Counted from the first letter of the stretch, positions 41,547-51,677 are shown. The stretch is 64,000 nt of DNA from Sulfuricella sp. T08 (GCF_000971475.1 NZ_DF967527.1:62001-126000), one strand, 5' to 3'. A program made the numbers and translations. Notes: a model not told the origin generated them from the letters alone.

Positions 41547-42758
41547 GTGCTAAGCATTCCAATTTATATGGATTATTCGGCAACAACCCCAGTCGATACA
41601 CGGGTTGCGCAAAAGATGATTTCCTATCTGACGGAAAATTTCGGCAACCCAGCAAGCCGTTCGCATTCGTTCGGCTGGACGGCTGAACAGGCCGTTGAAA
41701 ATGCGCGCGAAGAAGTGGCCAGGCTGGTGAACTGTGACCCCAAGGAAATCGTCTGGACCTCCGGTGCAACCGAATCAGACAATCTGGCCATCAAGGGTGC
41801 CGCTCATTTTTATCAGGGCAAAGGCAAGCACCTGATCACCATGCAAACAGAACACAAAGCGGTAATCGATACCCTGCGTGAACTGGAGCGCGAGGGCTTC
41901 GAGGTGACCTATCTCGACCCGCAGCCGAACGGCCTGCTGGATCTGGAAAAACTCAAGGCGGCGATTCGACCTGACACGATGCTCGTATCCATCATGCATG
42001 TGAACAACGAAATCGGCGTGATTCAGGATATCGCTGCTATCGGCACTCTCTGCCGCGAAAAAGGCATCCTCTTTCATGTCGATGCAGCCCAATCTACCGG
42101 CAAGGTGGCGATTGACCTGCGCACGCTGAAAGTGGACCTGATGTCGTTTTCCGCGCACAAGACCTATGGCCCGAAGGGCATCGGCGCCTTATTTGTGCGA
42201 CGCAAACCGCGCATCCGCCTGGAAGCGCAAATGCATGGCGGCGGACACGAGCGCGGCATGCGCTCCGGTACACTCCCCACGCACCAGATCGTGGGTATGG
42301 GCGAAGCTTTCCGCATCGCTCGCGAGGAAATGGCCACGGAAAACGAGCGCATCCGCATGCTGCGCGACAGGCTCTATAACGGCCTGAAGGACATGGAAGA
42401 AGTGTACGTGAATGGTGATATGGAACAGCGCATTCCACACAACCTGAACATCAGCTTTAACTATGTCGAAGGCGAATCGCTGATGATGGCGATCAAGGAT
42501 CTTGCCGTGTCTTCCGGCTCCGCCTGCACATCGGCCAGTTTGGAGCCGTCCTACGTGCTCAAGGCCTTGGGACATAGCGACGAACTGGCGCACAGTTCCA
42601 TCCGCTTCAGCATCGGCCGTTTCACCACGGAAGAGGAAGTGGATTACGCCATTCAGCTGCTGAAAAACAAGATTGCGAGATTGCGCGAATTGTCTCCCCT
42701 GTGGGACATGCATATGGCTGGAATCGACCTGAGCAGCGTGCAGTGGGCAGCACATTAA
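41547..42758 (+). CDS. iscS: Cysteine desulfurase IscS
   Basis: 403 residues from GTG 41547, with AAGGA eight bases upstream; this matches the 404-residue length of E. coli Isc[15 protein letters not shown] at the start, TEHKAV with the cofactor-contacting His, [12 protein letters not shown] with the PLP lysine, and [15 protein letters not shown] with the active Cys. The C-terminus ends [22 protein letters not shown], the IscU-docking tail of group I enzymes. It is IscS rather than NifS, although preceded by NifA/sigma-54 sites. It supplies sulfur for clusters built on IscU. Confidence 0.95.
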   Translation: MLSIPIYMDYSATTPVDTRVAQKMISYLTENFGNPASRSHSFGWTAEQAVENAREEVARLVNCDPKEIVWTSGATESDNLAIKGAAHFYQGKGKHLITMQTEHKAVIDTLRELEREGFEVTYLDPQPNGLLDLEKLKAAIRPDTMLVSIMHVNNEIGVIQDIAAIGTLCREKGILFHVDAAQSTGKVAIDLRTLKVDLMSFSAHKTYGPKGIGALFVRRKPRIRLEAQMHGGGHERGMRSGTLPTHQIVGMGEAFRIAREEMATENERIRMLRDRLYNGLKDMEEVYVNGDMEQRIPHNLNISFNYVEGESLMMAIKDLAVSSGSACTSASLEPSYVLKALGHSDELAHSSIRFSIGRFTTEEEVDYAIQLLKNKIARLRELSPLWDMHMAGIDLSSVQWAAH

Positions 42759-42805
42759 TCACCGGTTTGAAAAGCAGTATCACTATCAATTTCAAGGAGT
42801 GAATC

Positions 42806-43231
42806 ATGGCATATAGCGAGCAGGTGCTGGACCATTACGAAAACCCCCGCAACGTTGGCGCTTTCGAGAATGGCGATGATGACATCGGCACCGGCATGGT
42901 CGGCGCACCGGCCTGCGGAGACGTGATGAAACTGCAGATCAAGGTCAACCGGGACGGGGTGATTGAGGATGCCAAATTTAAAACTTACGGCTGCGGTTCC
43001 GCGATTGCGTCCAGTTCCCTGGTGACGGAATGGGTCAAGGGAAAAACCCTGGATCAGGCGCTGGAAATCAAGAATTCTCAGATTGCCGAAGAACTGGCAT
43101 TGCCTCCAGTCAAAATTCACTGCTCCATTCTGGCGGAAGACGCGATCAAGGCGGCCGTGGCTGATTACAAAACCAGGCACACCGTCGCTGATCAGGGCTA
43201 CGATGCCTGCTCGCCGATGAAGGCAGCCTGA
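42806..43231 (+). CDS. iscU: Iron-sulfur scaffold IscU
   Basis: 141 residues, slightly longer than E. coli IscU. Three cluster cysteines in APACGDVMKL (with the conserved Asp), TYGCGSAIASSS and KIHCSILAED. The LPPVK element that HscA recognises is present (ALPPVKIHC). The extra C-terminal tail VADQGYDACSPMKAA adds one Cys. AAGGAG site upstream. Confidence 0.96.
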   Translation: MAYSEQVLDHYENPRNVGAFENGDDDIGTGMVGAPACGDVMKLQIKVNRDGVIEDAKFKTYGCGSAIASSSLVTEWVKGKTLDQALEIKNSQIAEELALPPVKIHCSILAEDAIKAAVADYKTRHTVADQGYDACSPMKAA

Positions 43232-43263
43232 TCCACCAGTTCCACAGATAGAAAGGTCAAACC

Positions 43264-43617
43264 ATGTTAGACGCGACTACCCAGACTCCAAGCCCGATCG
43301 TCTTTTCCGACAGCGCTGCGAACAAGGTGAGCGAGCTCATCCTGGACGAAGGCAACCCGAACCTGAAGCTACGCGTTTCTGTTTCCGGAGGAGGATGCTC
43401 AGGGTTTCAATACGGCTTCAGTTTCGACGAGGCTGCTGCCGATGACGATACCGTGGTCGAAAAAGGCGGCGTGAGATTGCTCGTCGATCCCATGAGCTTC
43501 CAGTATCTGGTTGGCGCAGAAATCGACTACGAGGAGGGCCTGGAAGGAGCACGCTTCGTGATCAGGAACCCTAATGCGACCACTACCTGCGGCTGCGGCA
43601 GTTCATTTTCGGTTTAA
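43264..43617 (+). CDS. erpA: A-type carrier, ErpA-like
   Basis: 117 residues with [18 protein letters not shown] and the C-terminal CGCGSSFSV. The N-terminal [28 protein letters not shown] and the [23 protein letters not shown] region are closer to ErpA than IscA. It receives clusters from IscU and passes them to apoproteins. Confidence 0.9.
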   Translation: MLDATTQTPSPIVFSDSAANKVSELILDEGNPNLKLRVSVSGGGCSGFQYGFSFDEAAADDDTVVEKGGVRLLVDPMSFQYLVGAEIDYEEGLEGARFVIRNPNATTTCGCGSSFSV

Positions 43618-43637
43618 TTATCCAGGGGAGCGGACAA

Positions 43638-43961
43638 ATGGCTGTCACCTTAACATCCAGCGCGGCGGACCGCGTGCAAAAATTCCTCATCCAGCGTGCC
43701 AGTGGAGTCGGGCTGCGCCTGGGCGTGCGCACCAGCGGATGCTCGGGGCTCGCCTATACGCTGGAGTTTGCGGACGAATTTAACGCCGACGATATCAAGT
43801 TCGAAAGCTGCGGCGTCACCGTGCTGGTAGACCCCAAGAGCCTGGCCTATCTGGACGGTACCGAACTGGATTTCGTACGCGAAGGGCTGAACGAGGGGTT
43901 CAAGTTCAATAACCCCAACATCAAGAACCAATGCGGCTGCGGCGAAAGTTTTAACGTCTGA
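43638..43961 (+). CDS. iscA: A-type carrier IscA
   Basis: 107 residues, the IscA length. [20 protein letters not shown] and the end [11 protein letters not shown] hold the three cysteines. [32 protein letters not shown] is the IscA form. It lies 20 bases after the ErpA-like gene and 16 before hscA. Confidence 0.94.
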   Translation: MAVTLTSSAADRVQKFLIQRASGVGLRLGVRTSGCSGLAYTLEFADEFNADDIKFESCGVTVLVDPKSLAYLDGTELDFVREGLNEGFKFNNPNIKNQCGCGESFNV

Positions 43962-43977
43962 GTGTTTGGGAGGGATC

Positions 43978-45852
43978 ATGGCACTATTGCAAATTTTCGA
44001 ACCCGGCATGAGCACCGCGCCCCACCAGCATCGGCTGGCGGTGGGGATCGATCTCGGCACGACAAACTCACTGGTGGCCAGTGTGCGTAACGGCGTCAGT
44101 GCTGTGATCAACGATGAGCAAGGGCGAGGATTGTTGCCCTCGGTGGCGCGCTACAGCGTGGATGGCCCCGTCGAAGTGGGCTACGGGGCGCAGGCCAAAC
44201 AAAGCGAAGATCCACACAACACCATCGTATCGGTCAAACGTTTCATGGGCAGGGGCCTCAGTGACTTGCAGAAGACCATCGATACACCCTACCGCTTTGT
44301 GGACGCGCCAGGCATGGTGCAAATCAAAACCGCCGCAGGCGTGAAAAGCCCGGTAGAAGTCTCCGCCGATGTCCTGAAAACCTTGCGCGTACGGGCGGAA
44401 ACTGCACTGGGCGGGGATCTTGTTGGCGCGGTCATCACGGTGCCAGCCTACTTCGACGACGCCCAGCGCCAAGCCACCAAGGACGCAGCCAAGCTAGCCG
44501 GGATCAATGTGCTGCGGCTGCTGAACGAGCCCACTGCCGCAGCCGTGGCCTACGGTCTGGACAACGCCTCCGAGGGTGTCTATGCGGTTTACGATTTGGG
44601 CGGCGGAACATTCGATATCTCTATCCTCAGGCTTACACGCGGAGTGTTTGAAGTGCTGGCCACCAACGGAGATTCCGCATTGGGCGGGGACGACTTCGAC
44701 CAGCGCATCTACTGCTGGATTCTGGAGCAAACCAAGCTGTCTTCACTGGGCGCCCACGATGTGCGTCTGCTGTTGACCAAGGCGCGTGAAGCGAAGGAAG
44801 CCTTGACCAAACATCCTGAAACGGCGATCACGGCCGTGCTTTCCACAGGCCAGATAGTGGATTTGATTTTGACTTCCCTGAGCTTCGCCGGTATGACCGA
44901 AAACCTGGTGAACAAAACCCTTTCCCCGACTCGCAAGGCGATGCGCGATGCCGGCTTGGGCATTGAAGACATCAAGGGCGTGGTCATGGTGGGCGGATCC
45001 ACGCGCATGCCCCACGTCCGCCGTGCCGTCGGCGAATTTTTTCTGCAGAATCCTCTCACCAACCTGGACCCGGACAAGGTGGTCGCCATCGGCGCCTCGA
45101 TCCAGGCCAATATCCTTGCGGGTAACCGCAGTGCGGACGAGATGCTGCTACTGGACGTGATCCCTCTGTCGCTCGGGATAGAAACCATGGGCGGAATAAC
45201 CGAGAAAATCATCCCGCGCAACTCCACCATCCCCGCTGCCCGCGCCCAGAAATTCACCACCTTCAAGGATGGTCAGACCGCGATGATGATCCATGTATTG
45301 CAAGGCGAGCGCGAACTGGTGAGCGATTGCCGCTCGCTGGCCAAATTCGAGTTGCGCGGTATTCCGCCCATGGTGGCCGGCGCGGCGCGTATCCTCGTCA
45401 CTTTTCAGGTAGATGCGGACGGCCTGCTTTCCGTTTCCGCTCGCGAACAAAGTACCGATGTGGAAACCAGGGTAGAAGTCAAACCCTCGTACGGTCTGAG
45501 TGACGTAGAAATCACCCGGATGCTGCAGGATTCTTATCTCTATGCCCAGGAGGATATGGCCGCACGCACCTTGCGCGAACAGCAAACCGAAGGTAACCGT
45601 CTGCTGGAAGCCACGGAGTCGGCAGTGGCAGAAAGTGGTGGTGCCCTGTTGACCGCCAAGGAGCTCGCCGACATCAGCCTGGCGATGGCGACCCTGCGCG
45701 AAACCATAGCCGGAGACAACCATCGTGCTATCAAGATGGCAGCCGAATCTCTCAATCAAGTGACCTCAGACTTCGCCGCCAGGCGTATGGACATGTCGGT
45801 GCGGCAGGCCCTGTCAGGCCATCGCCTTGAAGAAATCGCGGCCAGCTTGTGA
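43978..45852 (+). CDS. hscA: Hsp70-type chaperone HscA
   Basis: 624 residues from ATG 43978, with GGGAGGG seven bases upstream. Starts [35 protein letters not shown], the HscA form of the ATPase start. [38 protein letters not shown] and the substrate domain with [25 protein letters not shown] follow. HscA acts on the LPPVK element of IscU. No hscB is in the operon, where it normally precedes hscA. Confidence 0.95.
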   Translation: MALLQIFEPGMSTAPHQHRLAVGIDLGTTNSLVASVRNGVSAVINDEQGRGLLPSVARYSVDGPVEVGYGAQAKQSEDPHNTIVSVKRFMGRGLSDLQKTIDTPYRFVDAPGMVQIKTAAGVKSPVEVSADVLKTLRVRAETALGGDLVGAVITVPAYFDDAQRQATKDAAKLAGINVLRLLNEPTAAAVAYGLDNASEGVYAVYDLGGGTFDISILRLTRGVFEVLATNGDSALGGDDFDQRIYCWILEQTKLSSLGAHDVRLLLTKAREAKEALTKHPETAITAVLSTGQIVDLILTSLSFAGMTENLVNKTLSPTRKAMRDAGLGIEDIKGVVMVGGSTRMPHVRRAVGEFFLQNPLTNLDPDKVVAIGASIQANILAGNRSADEMLLLDVIPLSLGIETMGGITEKIIPRNSTIPAARAQKFTTFKDGQTAMMIHVLQGERELVSDCRSLAKFELRGIPPMVAGAARILVTFQVDADGLLSVSAREQSTDVETRVEVKPSYGLSDVEITRMLQDSYLYAQEDMAARTLREQQTEGNRLLEATESAVAESGGALLTAKELADISLAMATLRETIAGDNHRAIKMAAESLNQVTSDFAARRMDMSVRQALSGHRLEEIAASL

Positions 45853-45892
45853 GAATCCGCATTCTAAAAATGAAGATCCAAAACCATCTACC

Positions 45893-46228
45893 ATGCCCCA
45901 ACTGATCGTTCTCCCTCACGAAGAAATTTGCCCGGAGGGTATCGCCATCGATGTACCGTTCGGTATTTCGATATGCGATGCGCTGTTGCAACATGGTCTT
46001 GCCATCGAACACGCCTGCGAGAAATCCTGCGCCTGCACGACTTGCCACATCATCGTCAGGGAAGGGGGCGATTCGCTGACTCCCTCGGATGAGTTAGAGG
46101 ACGACATGCTGGACAAGGCATGGGGTCTTGAGCCCGATTCACGCTTGAGTTGCCAGACTACCGTGGGCCGCGATGACCTGGTGATCGAAATACCAAAATA
46201 TACGATCAATATGGTCAGGGAAGGCTGA
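45893..46228 (+). CDS. fdx: ISC-type [2Fe-2S] ferredoxin
   Basis: 111 residues from ATG 45893. Cluster ligands follow C-X5-C-X2-C and a distal Cys: EHACEKSCACTTCHIIV, then SRLSCQTTV. The end DLVIEIPKYTINMVREG matches E. coli Fdx. It gives electrons for cluster assembly and closes the isc operon. Confidence 0.95.
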   Translation: MPQLIVLPHEEICPEGIAIDVPFGISICDALLQHGLAIEHACEKSCACTTCHIIVREGGDSLTPSDELEDDMLDKAWGLEPDSRLSCQTTVGRDDLVIEIPKYTINMVREG

Positions 46229-46247
46229 GCCTGCTGTTGCTTAAATC

Positions 46248-46329
46248 GCCTATTGGCATATCAACTAAACTTCTGCTGTGTGCCAATAGCAGAAGACTTT
46301 GGTGCGCTAATACTGCGCGACCAATAGGC
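46248..46329. repeat. Three copies of a CCAATAG element with alternative hairpins
   Basis: GCCTATTGGCA (46248-46258), TGCCAATAG (46281-46289) and CCAATAGGC (46321-46329) share one motif in both orientations. CTATTGGCA/TGCCAATAG can form a nine-base stem. CTTCTGCT (46270-46277)/AGCAGAAG (46288-46295) can form another that excludes it. They lie between fdx and the PepSY gene and may be regulator sites or an attenuating structure. Confidence 0.45.
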
Positions 46330-46482
46330 CGCTTAACATTCCTTCTCCGACATTGAACCATCCCCTTTGGAACAGGTAGTCGAAGCTGGCCATAGCACCA
46401 CGACTGGCTAATTCTCCGCTAATTCTCTATTGCTATCTTTACAACCACGCGAATATCCGCGTGATTTAAAGGAGTGACCATC

Positions 46483-46815
46483 ATGAAACGCAAGATTTAC
46501 CTGTCTGCGCTTGCCGCACTTTCCGCCACCGCGATCGGCAGCGCCTATGCCGCCAAGGCAATGGAAAACGACGCTCTGGCGATTGAAGCCGCAAAGATCG
46601 GCCTGACCCAGGCCGTTACCGCCGCCGAGCAACACGTCGGCGGCAAGGCGTCCCGCGCCGAGTTCGAGAAGCACAAGGGCCAGTGGGTCTTCGATGTCGA
46701 GGTCGTGAATGGCAAGAAAGTCATGGACGTGAAAGTCGATCCGGCAAACGGCAAGGTTATCGCCGCCACCGAGGACAAGGCCGATCGCGACGACGACCAT
46801 GACCAGGCCGACTGA
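46483..46815 (+). CDS. Exported PepSY-domain protein
   Basis: 110 residues from ATG 46483 with AAAGGAG upstream. Signal peptide LSALAALSATAIGSAYAA. PepSY core: GLTQAVTAAEQHVGGKASRAEFEKHKGQWVFDVEVVNGKKVMDVKVDPANGKVIA. Small periplasmic PepSY proteins are thought to modulate envelope proteins or sensor kinases; the two-component system at 49139 may be its partner. The acidic tail DKADRDDDHDQAD could bind cations. Confidence 0.85.
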   Translation: MKRKIYLSALAALSATAIGSAYAAKAMENDALAIEAAKIGLTQAVTAAEQHVGGKASRAEFEKHKGQWVFDVEVVNGKKVMDVKVDPANGKVIAATEDKADRDDDHDQAD

Positions 46816-46907
46816 TCGGTCAGGTCGTATTGCCGGGGGCGGCGTGGCCGCCTCCGGCTTGTCGGCTGGATCGAGCCAGCGCCACGGCAACTGACGGGAG
46901 AATTGAA

Positions 46908-47687
46908 ATGAAAACACTCGCGCGCGACGAAGCGATGCAAATGCTGAACAAGGTGCCGGAAGTCACGCTGTACTTCTGGATTATCAAGATCATGGCTACC
47001 ACGGTCGGCGAGACCGGGGCCGATTTCCTCAACTTCGATCTGAATTTCGGGCTGACCGGCACTTCCCTCGTCATGGCCAGCCTGCTGGCCGCATTCCTGT
47101 TCATCCAGTTGCGTGCCAGGAAATATGTCCCATGGCTGTATTGGGTGAACGTCGTACTGATCAGCATCGTCGGAACCCTCATCACCGACAATCTGGTGGA
47201 TAACTTCGGGATCGCGCTGGAAACTACCACAGCCGCATTCGGCATCGCCCTGCTGGCCACGTTCGCCCTCTGGTATGCCCGCGAGAAGACTTTGTCGATT
47301 CACTCCATCGTTACGACCCGGCGCGAACTGCTCTACTGGGCGGCCATTCTGTTTACTTTTGCCCTAGGCACAGCTGCAGGCGATCTTGTTGCCGAGAGTA
47401 TGAAGCTTGGGTATGCCAACTCCGCGCTCATGTTCGGTGCGCTGATCGCCGCCGTTACCGTGGCCTATTACGGCTTCAAGGCCAATGCCGTTCTGGCTTT
47501 CTGGATCGCCTATATCCTGACGCGCCCTCTCGGTGCTTCCTGCGGCGACTGGCTGTCGCAACCCATCGCCAATGGTGGTTTGGGACTGGGCACGGTAACG
47601 ACCAGCCTGATATTTCTCACGACCATTCTGGGCTCGGTCGTTTTCCTGAGCGTCACCCGTAAGGACGTGATTCCCCGGACGGCTTGA
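46908..47687 (+). CDS. COG4705-like multi-pass membrane protein
   Basis: 259 residues from ATG 46908 with GGGAG upstream. About eight helices. It contains an internal repeat: KVPEVTLYFWIIKIMATTVGETGADF near the start and LLYWAAILFTFALGTAAGDL in the middle, then FWIAYILTRPLGASCGDWLSQP. The family has no known function. A paralogue is encoded at 48297, with a lipid phosphatase between them. Confidence 0.75.
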   Translation: MKTLARDEAMQMLNKVPEVTLYFWIIKIMATTVGETGADFLNFDLNFGLTGTSLVMASLLAAFLFIQLRARKYVPWLYWVNVVLISIVGTLITDNLVDNFGIALETTTAAFGIALLATFALWYAREKTLSIHSIVTTRRELLYWAAILFTFALGTAAGDLVAESMKLGYANSALMFGALIAAVTVAYYGFKANAVLAFWIAYILTRPLGASCGDWLSQPIANGGLGLGTVTTSLIFLTTILGSVVFLSVTRKDVIPRTA

Positions 47688-47703
47688 TCTCATCGGAGCG
47701 GAT

Positions 47704-48300
47704 ATGGAACACTGGAATCAAACGCTGTTTCTGCTACTCAACGCCGCGCCGGGCGCTTCCGGCATTGCGGTTGAGGTGGCTCGCCTGCTGGCTGACGGGT
47801 TGATCTGGATCGTGCCGATGGGAATGGTTTTTGGCTGGCTGCGCGGCTCGGCCGCGACCCGTCATGCGCTGGTCGCGGCGACGGCATCGGGACTGGCCGG
47901 GCTCTTGATCAACCAACTGATCGGGCTCGTCTGGAATCACCCGCGCCCCTTCGTGGCGGGGATTGGTCAGACACTGATGGCGCATGTGCCAGACAGCTCC
48001 TTCCCCAGCGATCACCTGACCCTGATCTGGGCCGTTGCCTTCAGCCTGCTGCTGCATGAGCAACCGCGCGTGGCCGGTTGGGCGCTGGCGTTGCTTGGCC
48101 TGCCGGTGGCATGGGCGCGCATCTATCTGGGCGTGCATTTCCCGTTGGATATGCTGGGCGCCGCCCTTGTCGCCTTTGGCAGCGCTTGGCTGATTCTCGG
48201 CGAGGAGCACCGTTTCGTGGCGCCTCTTGTTCAGGCGATGCAACGCACCTACCGGTGGGCATTTGCCGGTTTGATCGAAAAGGGATGGGTGAGACAATGA
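47704..48300 (+). CDS. PAP2-family membrane phosphatase
   Basis: 198 residues. The phosphatase motifs are in place: NHPRPF (a reduced KxxxxxxRP element), PDSSFPSDHLTLIWAVAFSLL (PSDH), and RIYLGVHFPLDMLGAAL (R-x5-H-x3-D). Likely dephosphorylates undecaprenyl pyrophosphate or another lipid phosphate, as BcrC does. Its stop overlaps the next start. Confidence 0.88.
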   Translation: MEHWNQTLFLLLNAAPGASGIAVEVARLLADGLIWIVPMGMVFGWLRGSAATRHALVAATASGLAGLLINQLIGLVWNHPRPFVAGIGQTLMAHVPDSSFPSDHLTLIWAVAFSLLLHEQPRVAGWALALLGLPVAWARIYLGVHFPLDMLGAALVAFGSAWLILGEEHRFVAPLVQAMQRTYRWAFAGLIEKGWVRQ

Positions 48301-49118
48301 GCACAAACAATCATAAATTCACTATGGATGATTCAAGCCGACAAGCATTGAGCAAGGTTCCGGAAGTTACGTTGATTTTCTGGATCATCAAGATCGCCGC
48401 GACGACGCTGGGCGAGACGGGCGGCGATGCCGTGTCGATGTCGATGCACCTTGGCTATCTCGTCGGCACGGCAATCTTCGCGGCAGTTTTTCTCATCGCC
48501 GTGGCGGCTCAGATTCGGGCCAAGCGCTTTCACCCGCTGCTGTATTGGACGACCATCATTGCCACCACCACCGTCGGCACGACGCTGGCGGATTTCGCCG
48601 ATCGTTCACTCAGTATCGGTTACACCGGCGGCGCAAGCCTGCTGTTCGCGCTGCTGATGGGTTCGCTGGCCATCTGGTACAAGACGCTCGGCTCCGTAGC
48701 GGTGGACAGCGTCGGCTCGCCGAAGTCGGAAATGTTCTACTGGGTCACCATCATGTTCTCCCAGACGCTCGGCACCGCGTTGGGCGACTGGACGGCCGAC
48801 ACCGCAGGGCTTGGTTATGAGGGTGGGGCAATCGTGTTTGGGGGCTTGCTGCTGTTCGTCGTCTCGGTGTATCTCTGGACCCGAATTTCCCATACGATGC
48901 TGTTCTGGGCTGCGTTCATCCTGACTCGACCGCTGGGCGCGGTGGTCGGGGATTTTCTGGACAAGCCCATCGCGTCAGGTGGATTGGCGTTGAGCCGCTA
49001 TACCGCGTCGGTGGTGTTGCTTGCGTTCATCGTTTTGGTCATCGCTCTGTTCCGGCAGCGGCCAGCCAGACACAAACCCTGGCACTCAGTCAACAAAGTT
49101 TTGTTGGCGCGCGGATAA
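48297..49118 (+). CDS. Second COG4705-like membrane protein
   Basis: 273 residues from ATG 48297 (ATGA overlap). Same plan as the protein at 46908: KVPEVTLIFWIIKIAATTLGETGGDAVS, LLYWTTIIATTTVGTTLADF, MFYWVTIMFSQTLGTALGDW and FILTRPLGAVVGDFLDKP. The four TTxGEx/GD-type repeats suggest a duplicated transport or sensing unit. Function unknown. Confidence 0.75.
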   Translation: MSTNNHKFTMDDSSRQALSKVPEVTLIFWIIKIAATTLGETGGDAVSMSMHLGYLVGTAIFAAVFLIAVAAQIRAKRFHPLLYWTTIIATTTVGTTLADFADRSLSIGYTGGASLLFALLMGSLAIWYKTLGSVAVDSVGSPKSEMFYWVTIMFSQTLGTALGDWTADTAGLGYEGGAIVFGGLLLFVVSVYLWTRISHTMLFWAAFILTRPLGAVVGDFLDKPIASGGLALSRYTASVVLLAFIVLVIALFRQRPARHKPWHSVNKVLLARG

Positions 49119-49138
49119 AGGTTGAGGGAGCCAAAATA

Positions 49139-49801
49139 ATGCGCATATTGCTAGTCGAAGACGACCCCATGATAGGCGAGGCAGTATCAGTGTCACTCAA
49201 GGACGCTGCCTATGCCGTGGATTGGGTGCTTGATGGTGCAGCGGCCGACATCGTTCTGCGCAACGGCGAGCATCAGGCCGTTCTGCTCGACCTGGGACTG
49301 CCCAAGCGTGACGGGCTCGAAATACTGCGGAGATTGCGGCAGGGCGGCAATGGAGTACCGGTCATCGTTATTACCGCCCGCGATGGCATAGATGACCGGA
49401 TCAAGGGACTCGATTTCGGCGCTGATGATTACCTCGCGAAGCCGTTCGACCTGAATGAATTACTGGCCCGGCTGCGTGCGGTTATCCGCCGCCAGGGCGG
49501 TCAGGCCGCGCCCCTGCTGAGCAACGGCAAGCTCAGTCTGGATCCTGCCACGCGCGAGGCACGCTGCGGAAACGCTGTGGAACCGCTCAGCGCACGCGAG
49601 TTTTCCCTTTTGCATGCGCTGCTCCTTCGACCGGGCATGATCCTGAGCCGAGCCGAGTTGGAGGAGCGCATTTATGGCTGGAATGAAGAAGTCGAAAGCA
49701 ATGCGGTGGATTTTCTAATCCATGGTATCCGCAAAAAACTCGGTGCCGATGTCATCAAAAACGTACGCGGCGCCGGTTGGATGGTGGATCGAGCGACATG
49801 A
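49139..49801 (+). CDS. OmpR-family response regulator (QseB/PmrA-like)
   Basis: 220 residues. Receiver domain with LLVEDD, the phospho-acceptor in AVLLDLGLPKRDG (Asp), VITARD and DYLAKPFDLNELLARL. C-terminal winged helix with PLSAREFSLLHALLLRPGMILSRAELEERIYGW and VDFLIHGIRKKLG. Its stop overlaps the kinase start. It probably controls the envelope genes around it. Confidence 0.94.
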   Translation: MRILLVEDDPMIGEAVSVSLKDAAYAVDWVLDGAAADIVLRNGEHQAVLLDLGLPKRDGLEILRRLRQGGNGVPVIVITARDGIDDRIKGLDFGADDYLAKPFDLNELLARLRAVIRRQGGQAAPLLSNGKLSLDPATREARCGNAVEPLSAREFSLLHALLLRPGMILSRAELEERIYGWNEEVESNAVDFLIHGIRKKLGADVIKNVRGAGWMVDRAT

Positions 49802-51093
49802 ATCGGTCACTGCAACGTCATCTGTCACTGATGCTGGGTGCGGCCATTCTGTTGTCCGGCCTGATCGCTACCGTAGCATCCTTCATGTTGGCGTATGGTG
49901 AAGCCAAGGAGTTCCAGGACGACATGCTGCGACAGATTGCTGTCCTTGCCGTCAAAGGTGCCGCAGAACCCGCGCATCCGGGCAAGGGCGATGTCGCCCT
50001 CAACGACCCGGAGTCCCGCATCCTGGTCGTCAGGTTACCAGGAAATCCTCGCCCGGAATGGCTACATGAACATTTGTCAGTCGGATTTCATACTTTGAGC
50101 GCCAAAGGCGAGGAGCTACGTGTCTTTGTGCAACATGGATCATCAGGAGAGCGAACCATTGTCGCCCAGCCAACCGATGCACGCGACGAAATCGCCATTA
50201 ACAGCGCCCTACGGACGCTGATTCCCTTGCTTCTTCTGTTCCCGTTACTGACTTTGCTGATCGTGCGCATCATCCGCCGAGAATTTACGTCGGTCGGCCG
50301 GATCTCTTGCAGTCTGGATGCACAGACTGCGAATCGCCCCAGTCCCATTGTCGAGGAGGGGCTGCCGAATGAAATCACCCCCTTCGTCCAAGCCATCAAC
50401 CGCTTGCTGGGGCGAATCAATCAGCTAATGAGCCAGCAACAGCGCTTTATTGCCGACGCTGCTCATGAACTACGCAGTCCACTGACCGCTCTGTCCATGC
50501 AGGCGCAGAATCTGCGCCAGGCGAACTCGCTGGAGGCCATGCACGAACGCGTCGCGCCCTTGCAGGCTGGCATCGAACGCGCCCGCCAACTCACCGAGCA
50601 GTTGCTAAACTTAGCCAGGATCCAAGCAGATGGCAGTACGGAAAGCATTGTGGACGTATCTGTCTTGACCCGTGAACTGATTGCGCAACACCTGTCTACC
50701 GCCGAGGCCAAGGACATCGATCTGGGCCTTGAGGAATGCGATCGGCTTTCATTACGTGCATCACCGGAGTCGCTACGATTGATCCTCGGCAACGTGCTGG
50801 AAAACGCCATCAAATACACACCTGCCGGCGGCGAGGTGACATTGCGGGTCGCAGCCGACGGGGGCATGGCCGTTATCGAGGTGGTCGACAGTGGCACCGG
50901 GATTCCACCTGCGGAACGCGACCGCGTCTTTGATGCTTTCTATCGGATGCCCGGTGCTACCGGCACAGGCAGCGGTCTTGGCTTGGCCATAGCTCGGGAG
51001 GCCGCCACTCGGCTTGGTGGTGAAATAAACCTGAAAGATCGCCCAGATGGCTCAGGGCTGATCTTCAGCTACCGGCAAAGGTTGCCAACGTGA
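49798..51093 (+). CDS. Sensor histidine kinase (QseC-like)
   Basis: 431 residues from ATG 49798 (ATGA overlap). Two membrane helices around residues 12-32 and 140-165 flank a periplasmic sensor of about 110 residues. The H-box is FIADAAHELRSPLTALSMQ; the ATPase has NVLENAIKYTPAGGEV, VVDSGTGIPPAERDRVFDAFYR and GTGSGLGLAIAREAATRLGG. Paired with the regulator before it. Confidence 0.94.
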   Translation: MNRSLQRHLSLMLGAAILLSGLIATVASFMLAYGEAKEFQDDMLRQIAVLAVKGAAEPAHPGKGDVALNDPESRILVVRLPGNPRPEWLHEHLSVGFHTLSAKGEELRVFVQHGSSGERTIVAQPTDARDEIAINSALRTLIPLLLLFPLLTLLIVRIIRREFTSVGRISCSLDAQTANRPSPIVEEGLPNEITPFVQAINRLLGRINQLMSQQQRFIADAAHELRSPLTALSMQAQNLRQANSLEAMHERVAPLQAGIERARQLTEQLLNLARIQADGSTESIVDVSVLTRELIAQHLSTAEAKDIDLGLEECDRLSLRASPESLRLILGNVLENAIKYTPAGGEVTLRVAADGGMAVIEVVDSGTGIPPAERDRVFDAFYRMPGATGTGSGLGLAIAREAATRLGGEINLKDRPDGSGLIFSYRQRLPT

Positions 51094-51677
51094 TCAGTGC
51101 TTTCGTTACGTCTTATGGGTATTTGGCAGTTTTTGCCGGCACGCTGCTGGAAGGGGAAGCTATTCTGATTGCTGCTGGCTTCGCCGCCCATCGCGGGCTG
51201 CTTGACTTACCTATCGTGATCCTGGTGGCCATGCTCGGAGGCACGCTGGGCGATCAGTTGGCCTTCGTGCTTGGGCGCTGGAAAGGCGATGTGCTGATCG
51301 AACGTTTTCCTGGACTGGCAGTGCACAAGTCGCGTGTTCATGAACTGCTTGAGCGCCACGCAATTCTGTTCATTCTGTCAGTTCGCTTTCTCTATGGACT
51401 CAGGATCGCTGGGCCGGTGTTGCTTGGTTCAAGTCGTATTCCGATGATCAACTTTGCCATACTGAATTTGATCGGTGCTGGGTTGTGGGCAGCAGTGGTG
51501 TCAGGAGTGGGTTATCTGTTCGGGCTGGCGATCACTGCGCTGATCACGGACATCAAACGCATCGAGGAAGGCGTACTGATCGCGATACTGCTCGGTGGAG
51601 GCTTGGTGTGGCTTTGGCGGAAAGCACGTTCACATGCGCATGGCTCTTCGGGTATAGAAAGGGGCAGGCGGCCATGA
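51090..51677 (+). CDS. DedA family membrane protein
   Basis: 195 residues from GTG 51090 (GTGA overlap with the kinase stop). YGYLAVFAGTLLEGEAILIAAGFAAHRG and GGTLGDQLAFVLGRWKGD are the DedA opening motifs; RHAILFILSVRFLYGLRIAGPVLLGSSRIPM is the F-x-R-x3-G-x-R core. DedA proteins flip undecaprenyl phosphate or phosphatidylethanolamine, so a link with the PAP2 phosphatase upstream is sensible. Confidence 0.9.
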   Translation: MISAFVTSYGYLAVFAGTLLEGEAILIAAGFAAHRGLLDLPIVILVAMLGGTLGDQLAFVLGRWKGDVLIERFPGLAVHKSRVHELLERHAILFILSVRFLYGLRIAGPVLLGSSRIPMINFAILNLIGAGLWAAVVSGVGYLFGLAITALITDIKRIEEGVLIAILLGGGLVWLWRKARSHAHGSSGIERGRRP

